From: Alteromonadaceae bacterium UBA2620
GTDB lineage: Bacteria > Pseudomonadota > Gammaproteobacteria > Enterobacterales > Alteromonadaceae
Reading direction: 5' to 3'
DNA length: 6,143 nt
NCBI GenBank assembly: GCA_002339125.1
Contig: DDJQ01000091.1
Coordinates: forward strand, 1 to 6,143
The position numbers and the translations under genes were made by a program. The notes beneath the pieces were generated by a model. The model saw only the letters and a list, made by a program, of their open reading frames with translations. It ran no database searches and was not told where the DNA came from. Every line of letters starts with the position of its first letter. Positions within the stretch are counted from its first letter, which is position 1. Shown piece by piece: positions 1 to 6,090 of this stretch.

Positions 1-20
1 AGCGTTAATATTTCTTATAA

Positions 21-698
21 TCCGAATGGAAAACCTTTAATTTTACTCAAGGGATCACGAGTATTATCAATTTACCGGTTTATGTTTGTAACGATGATAC
101 CGCTGCATGCTCTGCCGAGCTAAGCTTTGGTAACCCACATCATTTCGACAATTTCATGTACGTGTTTATTGGTACGTTTATTGGTGGTGGTGTGGTACTC
201 AATGGTTCGTTGTTTACCGGCAAAACGGGGAATGCAGGTGCTATTGGCTCATTACCTCAACCAGTACTCGACCCACAAGGAAAGCTATCATCCCAACAGC
301 TGATCATGCAGTCCTCATTATACATACTCGAACAGATGCTAATTGATGCAGGTTACGATGGAAAATCACTATGGCAGTCGAGTGAATACTGGGGAGAGTT
401 AGGTGCCACTCTGGATGACTGGATTGACAAAGTAGCCGATGGTCTCGCCTATGCAGCCCTTTGCTCTATGGCTATTTTTGATTTTGAGGCCATCGTTATT
501 GATGGCGCTATTCCCGTTACGGTAAGAGAAAAAATTATACGTGCTACTGCAGAAAAAATAGCAAAATCAGATACTCGAGGGCTCTCACCCTGCGAAATTG
601 TAAGCGGTACGATAGGAGGCAAAGCGCAGTCTATCGGGTGCGCAAACCTGCCACTATTGGCAAACTTTTCTCAAGACAGTCGAAGCCTTTTTAACTAA
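21..698 (+). CDS. ROK-family protein (sugar kinase or repressor), C-terminal part; 5' end missing or out of frame
   Basis: This is the C-terminal part of a ROK protein, a superfamily of sugar kinases and sugar-responsive repressors. The frame is open from base 21 and reads through LPVYVCND (Asn-Asp at 90-95, where ROK kinases have the catalytic Asp), an ACSAELSFG segment, GTFIGGG (171-191, the glycine-rich phosphate/sugar loop, usually GTGIGGG), GNAGAIGS, FDFEAIVIDGAIP and a Gly/Ala-rich end (IGGKAQSIGCANLPLL). The CxCGxxGC zinc motif of classical ROK proteins is absent, as in one known subgroup. Homology begins before the first ATG (156), so that ATG is probably not the true start. In-frame stops lie at 6-8 and 18-20, and no good start codon lies between 21 and 156. 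About 226 residues remain of an expected 300-400. The gene is therefore either broken by a frameshift near the left edge or distorted by poor sequence there. Whether it is a kinase or a DNA-binding repressor cannot be told, because the N-terminus is lacking. Confidence 0.75.
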   Translation, partial: SEWKTFNFTQGITSIINLPVYVCNDDTAACSAELSFGNPHHFDNFMYVFIGTFIGGGVVLNGSLFTGKTGNAGAIGSLPQPVLDPQGKLSSQQLIMQSSLYILEQMLIDAGYDGKSLWQSSEYWGELGATLDDWIDKVADGLAYAALCSMAIFDFEAIVIDGAIPVTVREKIIRATAEKIAKSDTRGLSPCEIVSGTIGGKAQSIGCANLPLLANFSQDSRSLFN

Positions 699-720
699 GG
701 TCTAACGACCTTAGTTTTCC
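693..720 (+). terminator. Rho-independent terminator of the ROK gene
   Basis: A perfect 10-bp stem (AACTAAGGTC at 693-702, GACCTTAGTT at 707-716) closes a TAAC loop and runs into a short T/C tract; a longer run of T follows at about 726-733. The ROK stop codon TAA (696-698) lies inside the left arm, so there is no 3' untranslated spacer. The structure separates the ROK gene from the receptor gene downstream. Confidence 0.8.
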
Positions 721-967
721 CTACCTTTTTTTTAAAAAAACACAGCATTGCGTTGCGGGTTTCCCCATCTTTTTAAGCGTTTTCGAATCGCTGTAAATAA
801 GTTGATGTCATTTTGTGCATAAAATATTAAATAATATTAGTTGATTTATTATTTTGAATAACCTACATTTCGTTAACAATCTTGTTACCACCCTTAACAT
901 TTGATCAAATCTAACTACGGGACAGGGTTAGTCAACTTTAAGAAATAAATCACTGGAGAGACACATT
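717..967 (+). promoter_or_regulatory. Leader and promoter region of the TonB-dependent receptor
   Basis: This gene-free stretch is AT-rich at about 815-860, which could act as an UP element. Possible promoters are weak: TTAACA (873-878) with TAACAT (895-900) at 16 bp, or TTGTTA (882-887) with TCAAAT (905-910) at 17 bp. A perfect 12-bp palindrome, ATTTGATCAAAT (899-910), overlaps both -10 candidates and could be an operator. A good Shine-Dalgarno sequence, GGAGAG (955-960), stands 7 bases before the ATG. I see no MetR box, Fur-type box, cobalamin riboswitch or SAM riboswitch here. The exact promoter is uncertain. Confidence 0.4.
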
Positions 968-3565
968 ATGCAATGCGCAACTAAACTCACACTCATCGCA
1001 GCAGCCGTCACTGCATCTATTTCTCAAACTTCTTTGGCACAAACTGCTGAAGAGGAAACAAGCAAACCTAGCAGTCTGGATTTTGAGCAAATCATTGTTA
1101 CGGGTACATCTAGACCAAAAGAAAAAATTGAATCGACAAACGCAATGACAACGTTTGGCGAAGAAAAACTTGAGCGTTTAGCACCTTATAGTGTGGGTGA
1201 GTTAGTTCGCAGCATTCCTGGATTTCATGCGGAAGACACAGGTGGTGAAACAGGTAACAATGTTGCGCCTCGTGGTTTTCCGCTGTCAACGCAGACGGAA
1301 TTTACTGCATTATTGCGCGATGGTATGACGGTATTTTATAACCAGGATGTTTTGTTTTCTCAAAACGACCGCTTTACTCGCCTTTCTAATTTTATAGGTA
1401 ATGTTGAAGCCATTAGAGGTGGTGCATCATCGATTTTCGTAGGTAGTGCACCTGCTGGTTTTATTAACTTTTTATCTCGTGAAGGCGGTGACGATACAGA
1501 AGGCGATGTATTTTTTGAAACCAATAGTAACAACCGCTTAGGTGCGCAAGCATGGGTGAGTGGCTCAATTAACGACCAAACCGTTTATGCCATTGGCGGT
1601 TGGTATCGCAGAGGTGACTCTGCTCGCGACCCGGGCTATACCGCCAACCAAGGTGGTGAAATTAATGCCAACGTAAAATATTTTTTTAAAGACAGCAGTG
1701 GCTTTACTCGCTTTGAATTTAACAAACAAGATGACAAATCTTTCTTCTTCATTCCTCAGCCTCTTACCGGTTCAACAACCGATGCGCAAACCATTCCAGG
1801 GGGGATGGACATTCGCGATGGGACAACGGGTAACTCAGCGGGCGCACGTTTACTTCGCTTAGCAAATACGCCAAGCGGCGATATCGATTTAGACGTTACC
1901 GACGGTAACTTTGCAGACGTAACCTACATCGGAAACACCACAGAGGTAGAGCTAAACGACAACTGGATGTTTACCAACCAAGTTCGCTATACCGACCTAC
2001 TAACAACGTTCACCGGTATTATTAATGTTGGCAACGCAGAAACTTTATCGGGTAAGGCTCAAGCTATATTTGATAGCAACCAAACTGCCCTTGCCGATGC
2101 GGTTTTTAATGATACTTTGAACTACAGAATACTCGATGCCGGGACAGGCTTTGAACTGGCTAACAACAGCAATGTTGATACTTTTAATACTAATGGTTTT
2201 GGTATTAATGCGGGCTTTTGGCATCGCCGCTTTGAAGGCGATAACCTTCAAAATGAAACAAAACTGCGTCATGTTTACGAAGGTTTAGATGAAGGCACTA
2301 TTTACTCTACATTTGGTTTGTTTGTTTCTAATATTAACGGCCATGTTACCGATTACCGAATTAACACCCTTCAGTCTGTTGAGCCTTTACCACAACGTTT
2401 AGATATCGCGTTTATTGACGAACAAGGCAATGACATTGCCAGCGGTACATATAAAGGAATACAGGCTGGTTCACACGGCTTTGCCAATATTGTTTATAAC
2501 GAGTCGACCATTGCGCCTTATGCGGACTTTGAATACGAGATAGATGATTTAACCCTAAACCTTGGCGCACGCTACGAAACACTTACAGCAAATGGTGAAG
2601 CCGAAAATCAGGGCAACTACGAAATAAGTAGCTTTACTAGCGATGCTGACCTAGTAAACGGAAGCATTGTTCTACCCTTCGGTGACGGCACTTATCGAGA
2701 TTTTGATATTGAATATAGCGAGTTAGCGTGGACAGTTGCTGCGAATTACATCGTGAATGAAGACTTTGCTGTTTTTACTCGATATGCAGACGGGTTCCGT
2801 ATGCCTGACGTAGATAAATATATGGCAATTACCGACCTTTCAAGTCAAGCAGAGATAGACGAGTTTAATCGCTCTGAACGTCGTGAAACTCAGCCAGCCT
2901 CTACAGTAATGGCAGAGTTAGGCTTCAAATATAACTCAGGCGACGTTGCTGCTTTCTTAACAGCTTATTATGCCGCAGCAGACGACCTATTCTTTAACGT
3001 TCCCACTGTAGTTGACAATCAGGTGGTACAACGCCAAGCGTTTCGCAATACAGAAACACTTGGTTTAGAAGCTGAATTCAATTTACAAGTAACGGAAGGC
3101 TGGAGAGTTGGCTTATCTGCAACATATCAAGATCCAGAATTTGTAAACACGCCAGCGGCTGAATTTATCAACAGCGACGGAAACGTAGACACAGTGAACA
3201 TTAATGGCAATATGCCTGTTCGCGTTCCAAAGCACTTTGGGCAACTTACCACCAGCTATGAGTTTGAAGACTTTGCTTGGGGTGTGGCCAGTGTAAACGC
3301 CACTTACTCGTGGAGCGGAAAACGTTATGCAGACGATGCCAATACTGCTGAACTCCCTTTCTATGGCATGCTTAACCTTGGCTTTGCAATAGAAAACGAA
3401 GATGGCTATTACGTTAGAGCTGACGTTAAAAACATCAACAATTCTGAAGGCTTATCGGAAGGCGATCCACGAGCTGGAGAAACTGTAGCTGGGCAAAATA
3501 CCACATTTAACGCCCGTGTTGTGTTGCCTCGCACCTTTACAGTAAGTGTAGGTAAACGCTTCTAA
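968..3565 (+). CDS. TonB-dependent outer-membrane receptor, substrate unknown
   Basis: This encodes an 865-residue TonB-dependent receptor, a 22-strand outer-membrane barrel that imports scarce ligands using energy from TonB-ExbBD. Residues 1-24 form a Sec signal peptide (hydrophobic LTLIAAAVTASIS, likely cleavage after SLA). A TonB box follows at about 40-46 (EQIIVTG). The plug domain runs to about residue 170, with the usual features SVGELVRSIPGF, PRGFPLS, LLRDGM and VEAIRGGASSIFVGSAPAGFINF. The rest is barrel, with late features NTETLGLEAEF, an NINNSEGLSEGDPR stretch and a C-terminal phenylalanine (SVGKRF) expected for Bam-dependent assembly. The start is set by GGAGAG at 955-960. The gene is flanked by terminators and looks monocistronic. 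At 865 residues it is longer than typical cobalamin receptors (about 600). The plug resembles receptors common in alteromonads and sphingomonads, but the ligand (iron complex, sugar or other) cannot be read from sequence. Confidence 0.95.
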   Translation: MQCATKLTLIAAAVTASISQTSLAQTAEEETSKPSSLDFEQIIVTGTSRPKEKIESTNAMTTFGEEKLERLAPYSVGELVRSIPGFHAEDTGGETGNNVAPRGFPLSTQTEFTALLRDGMTVFYNQDVLFSQNDRFTRLSNFIGNVEAIRGGASSIFVGSAPAGFINFLSREGGDDTEGDVFFETNSNNRLGAQAWVSGSINDQTVYAIGGWYRRGDSARDPGYTANQGGEINANVKYFFKDSSGFTRFEFNKQDDKSFFFIPQPLTGSTTDAQTIPGGMDIRDGTTGNSAGARLLRLANTPSGDIDLDVTDGNFADVTYIGNTTEVELNDNWMFTNQVRYTDLLTTFTGIINVGNAETLSGKAQAIFDSNQTALADAVFNDTLNYRILDAGTGFELANNSNVDTFNTNGFGINAGFWHRRFEGDNLQNETKLRHVYEGLDEGTIYSTFGLFVSNINGHVTDYRINTLQSVEPLPQRLDIAFIDEQGNDIASGTYKGIQAGSHGFANIVYNESTIAPYADFEYEIDDLTLNLGARYETLTANGEAENQGNYEISSFTSDADLVNGSIVLPFGDGTYRDFDIEYSELAWTVAANYIVNEDFAVFTRYADGFRMPDVDKYMAITDLSSQAEIDEFNRSERRETQPASTVMAELGFKYNSGDVAAFLTAYYAAADDLFFNVPTVVDNQVVQRQAFRNTETLGLEAEFNLQVTEGWRVGLSATYQDPEFVNTPAAEFINSDGNVDTVNINGNMPVRVPKHFGQLTTSYEFEDFAWGVASVNATYSWSGKRYADDANTAELPFYGMLNLGFAIENEDGYYVRADVKNINNSEGLSEGDPRAGETVAGQNTTFNARVVLPRTFTVSVGKRF

Positions 3566-3572
3566 ACAATTT

Positions 3573-3615
3573 GGGTAGCTTGGGCGTGTGACCAAGCTAC
3601 CCTACTCTATTTTTT
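3573..3615 (+). terminator. Rho-independent terminator of the receptor gene
   Basis: A perfect 11-bp stem (GGGTAGCTTGG at 3573-3583, CCAAGCTACCC at 3592-3602) closes an 8-base loop. After a short spacer comes a T run at about 3610-3615. It begins 7 bases after the receptor stop codon. It should stop most read-through into the mesX-mesD operon, so that operon needs its own promoter. Confidence 0.87.
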
Positions 3616-3716
3616 CACTACCACTTTTTTATTATTGATTGGCAAATCGGTCTGCTCTGCTACTAAACACTTTCAGACCACCATCTATACAATTCAACTC
3701 ACCTTCTATAACCCAC

Positions 3717-3722
3717 TATAAT
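3717..3722 (+). promoter_or_regulatory. Possible alternative -10 element upstream of the MetR-like boxes
   Basis: A perfect TATAAT hexamer lies here, with only a poor -35 match (TTCAAC, 3693-3698, 18 bp spacing). If used, transcription would start near 3729, just upstream of the MetR-like boxes, and a protein bound there could block it. The surrounding 3616-3730 stretch is pyrimidine-rich and AT-rich with no other recognisable feature, so this hexamer may be chance. Confidence 0.25.
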
Positions 3723-3732
3723 CCACCAACAC

Positions 3733-3778
3733 ATGAATAAAGTTCATCGATAGATGAAATTAAGTCATTTTTATTCAT
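3733..3778 (+). repeat. Nested inverted repeats over the mesX operator
   Basis: An outer perfect 9-bp inverted repeat (ATGAATAAA at 3733-3741, TTTATTCAT at 3770-3778) encloses an inner perfect 6-bp one (TTCATC at 3743-3748, GATGAA at 3753-3758, with a GATA spacer). The inner repeat joins the facing half-sites of the two MetR-like boxes. The outer repeat adds a third TTCA-type half-site (3774-3777) near the -35 position. The repeats lie upstream of the likely transcription start, so protein binding to DNA is a better explanation than an RNA hairpin. Confidence 0.6.
3734..3767 (+). promoter_or_regulatory. Tandem MetR-like operator boxes upstream of mesX
   Basis: Box 1 (3734-3746) reads TGAA-TAAAG-TTCA, a full match to the known MetR consensus TGAA-N5-TTCA, including the central A/T. 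Box 2 (3755-3767) reads TGAA-ATTAA-GTCA, one mismatch from the same consensus. Their centres are 21 bp apart, two helical turns, so both lie on one DNA face. Relative to a start near 3804 they centre at about -64 and -43, the usual recognition-site and activation-site layout of LysR-type regulators. MetR is the homocysteine-responsive activator of metE in enterobacteria. A MetR role here is inferred from site sequence, geometry and the methionine genes downstream; no metR gene is in the window. Confidence 0.6.
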
Positions 3779-3791
3779 AACAAACATTGCG

Positions 3792-3797
3792 TATAAC
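3792..3797 (+). promoter_or_regulatory. Likely -10 element of the mesX-mesD operon
   Basis: TATAAC matches five of six consensus -10 positions and would start transcription near 3804, giving a leader of about 35 bases before the mesX ATG. At 17 bp spacing the -35 position is a poor AT-rich hexamer (about 3769-3774). A weak -35 with activator-type sites immediately upstream is typical of activator-dependent promoters. Confidence 0.5.
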
Positions 3798-3820
3798 ATT
3801 CCCATGCAGAGACACCATTG

Positions 3821-3825
3821 AGGGA
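3821..3825 (+). promoter_or_regulatory. Ribosome binding site of mesX
   Basis: AGGGA is the only Shine-Dalgarno-like sequence before the mesX ATG. Its spacing of 13 bases is longer than ideal. The ATG at 3839 is still the best start, because the conserved DUF1852 N-terminus (FEFTITSTPLNEEYSPSETTRITTNYANLARG) begins directly after it. Confidence 0.55.
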
Positions 3826-3838
3826 AGCGTGAAACACA

Positions 3839-4888
3839 ATGAATAAAGACTTTGAATTTACTATTACTAGCACACCGTTGAATGAGGAGTATAGCCCTTC
3901 AGAGACCACGCGAATTACCACTAACTATGCAAATTTAGCTAGAGGTGAACATCGTAAAGCGAATCTTCGCAATGCTCTGCAAATGATAAACAACCGCTTT
4001 AATGCACTGGCTACATGGGACAACCTTACGGGGCAAAGATACGCCGTAGAGTTAGACATAATAACAGTAGAGGTAACCCTTAAAGCCCCTGCAATCACTA
4101 AAAACGAGATTAACGAACACAGTATCAAAAATTCCGCCCCCTCAGATAGCAAGCTTCAGGGTGCTAACAAAAGCTTTCCAGCTATTGAAGTTCTGAAAAC
4201 GACGATTGTGGACACTAAAACAAAGCAGCGTACAGAAGGTATAGTGGGTAACAACTTTTCTTCTTACTTAAGAGATTACGATTTCAGCGTAGTGCTTCCA
4301 GCGCATAATAAGGGGCAGTCTCACTTTAGTGTTCCTGACAACTTTGGCGACCTGCATGGTACGCTCTTTCAACAGCTTGTGCAGTCAAACACTTACAAGG
4401 CGCACTTTTCAAAGCTTCCTGTTATTTGTATAAGCGTTTCAGATAGTAAGGTGTATCACCGAACTGAAAATGAACACCCGATTTTAGGGGTTGAATATAT
4501 TCCCAATGAAACGTCATTAACCGAAAGCTACTTCAAAAAAATAGGCTTAAATGTCCGCTATTTTATGCCGCCTAATAGTGTTGCGCCGTTTGCGTTCTAT
4601 TTCTCTAATGACTTGCTAAACGACTACACCAACTTAGAGCTAATCAGCACCATTAGCACAATGGAAACATTTCAAAAAATCTATCGCCCGGAGATTTATA
4701 ACGCGAATGCCGTTGCCGGAAAACGTTACCAGCCTAATTTGCGTCATCAAGACCACTCGGTTACTCGCATTGTTTACGACAGAGATGAACGCACCAAGCT
4801 AGGTGTTGAGCAAGGAAAATTTGTTGAAGAAACCTTTATCAAGCCCTACCGCGCAACCTTGAAGCAATACATCAAGCAACGCGCTTAA
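3839..4888 (+). CDS. mesX: MesX, DUF1852 partner protein of methionine synthase MesD
   Basis: This 349-residue protein is recognised as DUF1852 (PF08908) from its conserved blocks: TRITTNYANLARGEHRKANLRNAL (24-47), NNRFNALATWDN (51-62), GIVGNNFSSYLRDYDFSV (134-151), FGDLHGTLF (169-177), HPILGVEY (213-220), YFMPPNSVAPFAFYF (241-255), STMETFQKIYRPEIYNAN (273-290) and IVYDRDER (311-318). In published genetics on the family, MesD needs this protein, plus oxygen, to make methionine without folate or cobalamin. Its chemistry is not established; an oxygen-dependent role in supplying the methyl group is inference. It has no signal peptide or membrane segment, so it is probably cytoplasmic. Residues 83-112 form a polar, poorly conserved linker. 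It is the first gene of a two-gene operon, 62 bases before mesD, with MetR-like boxes upstream. Confidence 0.93.
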   Translation: MNKDFEFTITSTPLNEEYSPSETTRITTNYANLARGEHRKANLRNALQMINNRFNALATWDNLTGQRYAVELDIITVEVTLKAPAITKNEINEHSIKNSAPSDSKLQGANKSFPAIEVLKTTIVDTKTKQRTEGIVGNNFSSYLRDYDFSVVLPAHNKGQSHFSVPDNFGDLHGTLFQQLVQSNTYKAHFSKLPVICISVSDSKVYHRTENEHPILGVEYIPNETSLTESYFKKIGLNVRYFMPPNSVAPFAFYFSNDLLNDYTNLELISTISTMETFQKIYRPEIYNANAVAGKRYQPNLRHQDHSVTRIVYDRDERTKLGVEQGKFVEETFIKPYRATLKQYIKQRA

Positions 4889-4950
4889 AGTAACGCCCAT
4901 ACGACAGCGCGTATTAATGCTCAACCACCCTATTAAGTGAAGATTTGATT

Positions 4951-5976
4951 ATGAAAACATTATTACCAACAACAATTTCTGGAAGTTTACCAAAACCGTC
5001 CTGGCTATCAGAGCCAGAAACGCTATGGTCGCCATGGAAACTTAACAATGAAGCCCTTATTGAAGGCAAGCGAGATGCTTTGAAACTATCTTTACACGAA
5101 CAGCAATGTGCTGGAATTGATATTGTGTGCGATGGCGAACAAACAAGGCAGCATTTTGTTACCACTTTCATTGAACATTTAAACGGCGTTGATTTTGAAA
5201 ACAGAGAAACTGTACGAATTCGAGATCGTTACGACGCAAGCGTACCAAGAGTGATCGATGCCGTTACTCGCCCCAATTCCGTATTTGTAGAAGACGCTAA
5301 ATTCCTACGTAGCCAAACGGACAGGCCTATCAAGTGGGCCCTGCCCGGACCTATGACAATGGTAGATACGCTTTATGACGCGCACTACAAAAGCCGTGAA
5401 AAACTGGCATGGGAGTTTGCGAAGATTCTCAATCAAGAGGCCAAAGAACTAGAAGAGGCTGGTGTAGATATTATTCAGTTTGATGAACCCGCATTTAATG
5501 TATTTTTCGACGATGTAAATGAATGGGGCGTAGCCGCTTTAGAGCGCGCTGTGGAAGGGCTGAAATGCGAAACTGCTGTACATATTTGCTATGGTTACGG
5601 CATTAAGGCGAATACTGAATGGAAAAAGACACTGGGCAACGAATGGAGACAGTACGAATCGATTTTCCCTATGCTTCAGCGCTCAAACATAGACATCATT
5701 TCATTAGAGTGCCACAACTCTCGGGTACCGCTAGAGCTTATTGAATTGTTAAGAGGCAAGAAAATCATGGTGGGCGCGATCGATGTTGCCAACCACACAG
5801 TAGAAACCGCCGATGAAGTCGCCAACACGCTCAGAAACGTACTAAAATATGTAGATGCAGATAAACTTTATCCCTGCACGAACTGTGGGATGGCAACGCT
5901 GCCAAGAGAGGTAGCCCGCGCTAAACTCAAAGCCTTATCTGATGGCGCCGCTATTGTGAGAAATGAGTGTACCTAA
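4951..5976 (+). CDS. mesD: MesD, core (folate-independent) methionine synthase
   Basis: This 341-residue protein resembles only the C-terminal catalytic half of MetE and should transfer a methyl group to homocysteine, giving methionine in the cytoplasm. Residue numbers count from the ATG. Visible features are an SGSLPKP N-terminal homocysteine-site loop, GIDIVCDGEQTR (55-66), WALPGPMTM, IIQFDEPAF (175-183; DEPA holds the catalytic Asp in MetE), and the zinc ligands His211 and Cys213 (HIC), Glu253 and Cys312 (NCG). There is no MetE N-terminal domain and no cobalamin- or folate-binding domain of MetH. The partner DUF1852 gene just upstream marks it as MesD, the oxygen-requiring family of aerobic bacteria. 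The ATG at 4951 is preferred over a TTG at 4945, with weak GTGAAGA (4937-4943) as Shine-Dalgarno sequence. Extra cysteines, Cys254 and Cys309, adjoin the zinc ligands. No strong terminator follows. Confidence 0.92.
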   Translation: MKTLLPTTISGSLPKPSWLSEPETLWSPWKLNNEALIEGKRDALKLSLHEQQCAGIDIVCDGEQTRQHFVTTFIEHLNGVDFENRETVRIRDRYDASVPRVIDAVTRPNSVFVEDAKFLRSQTDRPIKWALPGPMTMVDTLYDAHYKSREKLAWEFAKILNQEAKELEEAGVDIIQFDEPAFNVFFDDVNEWGVAALERAVEGLKCETAVHICYGYGIKANTEWKKTLGNEWRQYESIFPMLQRSNIDIISLECHNSRVPLELIELLRGKKIMVGAIDVANHTVETADEVANTLRNVLKYVDADKLYPCTNCGMATLPREVARAKLKALSDGAAIVRNECT

Positions 5977-6028
5977 GACTACGGTTGAGCATTCTTTCAA
6001 CAGTTAGTCATTTTTAGGTAAAAAAGTG
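5977..6028. other. Short spacer after mesD without a clear terminator
   Basis: The only hairpin seen is a weak 5-bp pairing (GTTGA near 5985, TCAAC near 5998) with an 8-base loop and no immediate T run; a short T run follows at about 6011-6015. It is too weak to call a terminator, so some read-through towards the tRNA region is possible. Confidence 0.4.
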
Positions 6029-6056
6029 TTGTATGCGCGCGCTGCATCGCTATAAT
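6029..6056 (+). promoter_or_regulatory. Stable-RNA-type promoter before the tRNA-Leu
   Basis: TTGTAT (6029-6034) and a perfect TATAAT (6051-6056) are separated by 16 bp. The sequence after the -10 is GC-rich (GCATCGC), as in growth-rate and stringently controlled stable-RNA promoters. Transcription would start near 6063, about 28 bases before the tRNA 5' end. The -10 lies between two copies of TGCATCGC (6043-6050 and 6056-6063). Confidence 0.6.
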
Positions 6057-6090
6057 GCATCGCATTGGCGTGTAGCCATTACAATTTGAT

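Noticed and set aside
699..967. Cobalamin or SAM riboswitch before the receptor
   Set aside because: No B12-box-like or SAM-aptamer conserved stretch is seen, and the region is mostly AT-rich with one short palindrome.
2045..2272. Antisense open frame of 75 codons inside the receptor gene
   Set aside because: It resembles no known protein and lies wholly within a well-supported coding frame, so it is a shadow.
968..3565. Receptor as BtuB (vitamin B12 receptor)
   Set aside because: At 865 residues it is much longer than BtuB-type receptors, it has no B12 riboswitch, and it has no B12 transport genes nearby.
3616..3838. MetJ operator (tandem AGACGTCT boxes) before mesX
   Set aside because: No tandem near-matches to the MetJ octamer were found; the repeats present fit MetR half-sites instead.
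3925..4152. Antisense open frame of 75 codons inside mesX
   Set aside because: It is the complement of conserved DUF1852 coding sequence and has no recognisable domain.
4945..4950. TTG start two codons upstream of the mesD ATG
   Set aside because: The ATG at 4951 begins the conserved MKTLLPTTISGSLP sequence, and TTG is a rarer start that adds only two residues.
4914..5171. Antisense open frame of 85 codons over the start of mesD
   Set aside because: Cysteine- and serine-rich translation without a domain, opposite the conserved start of MesD.
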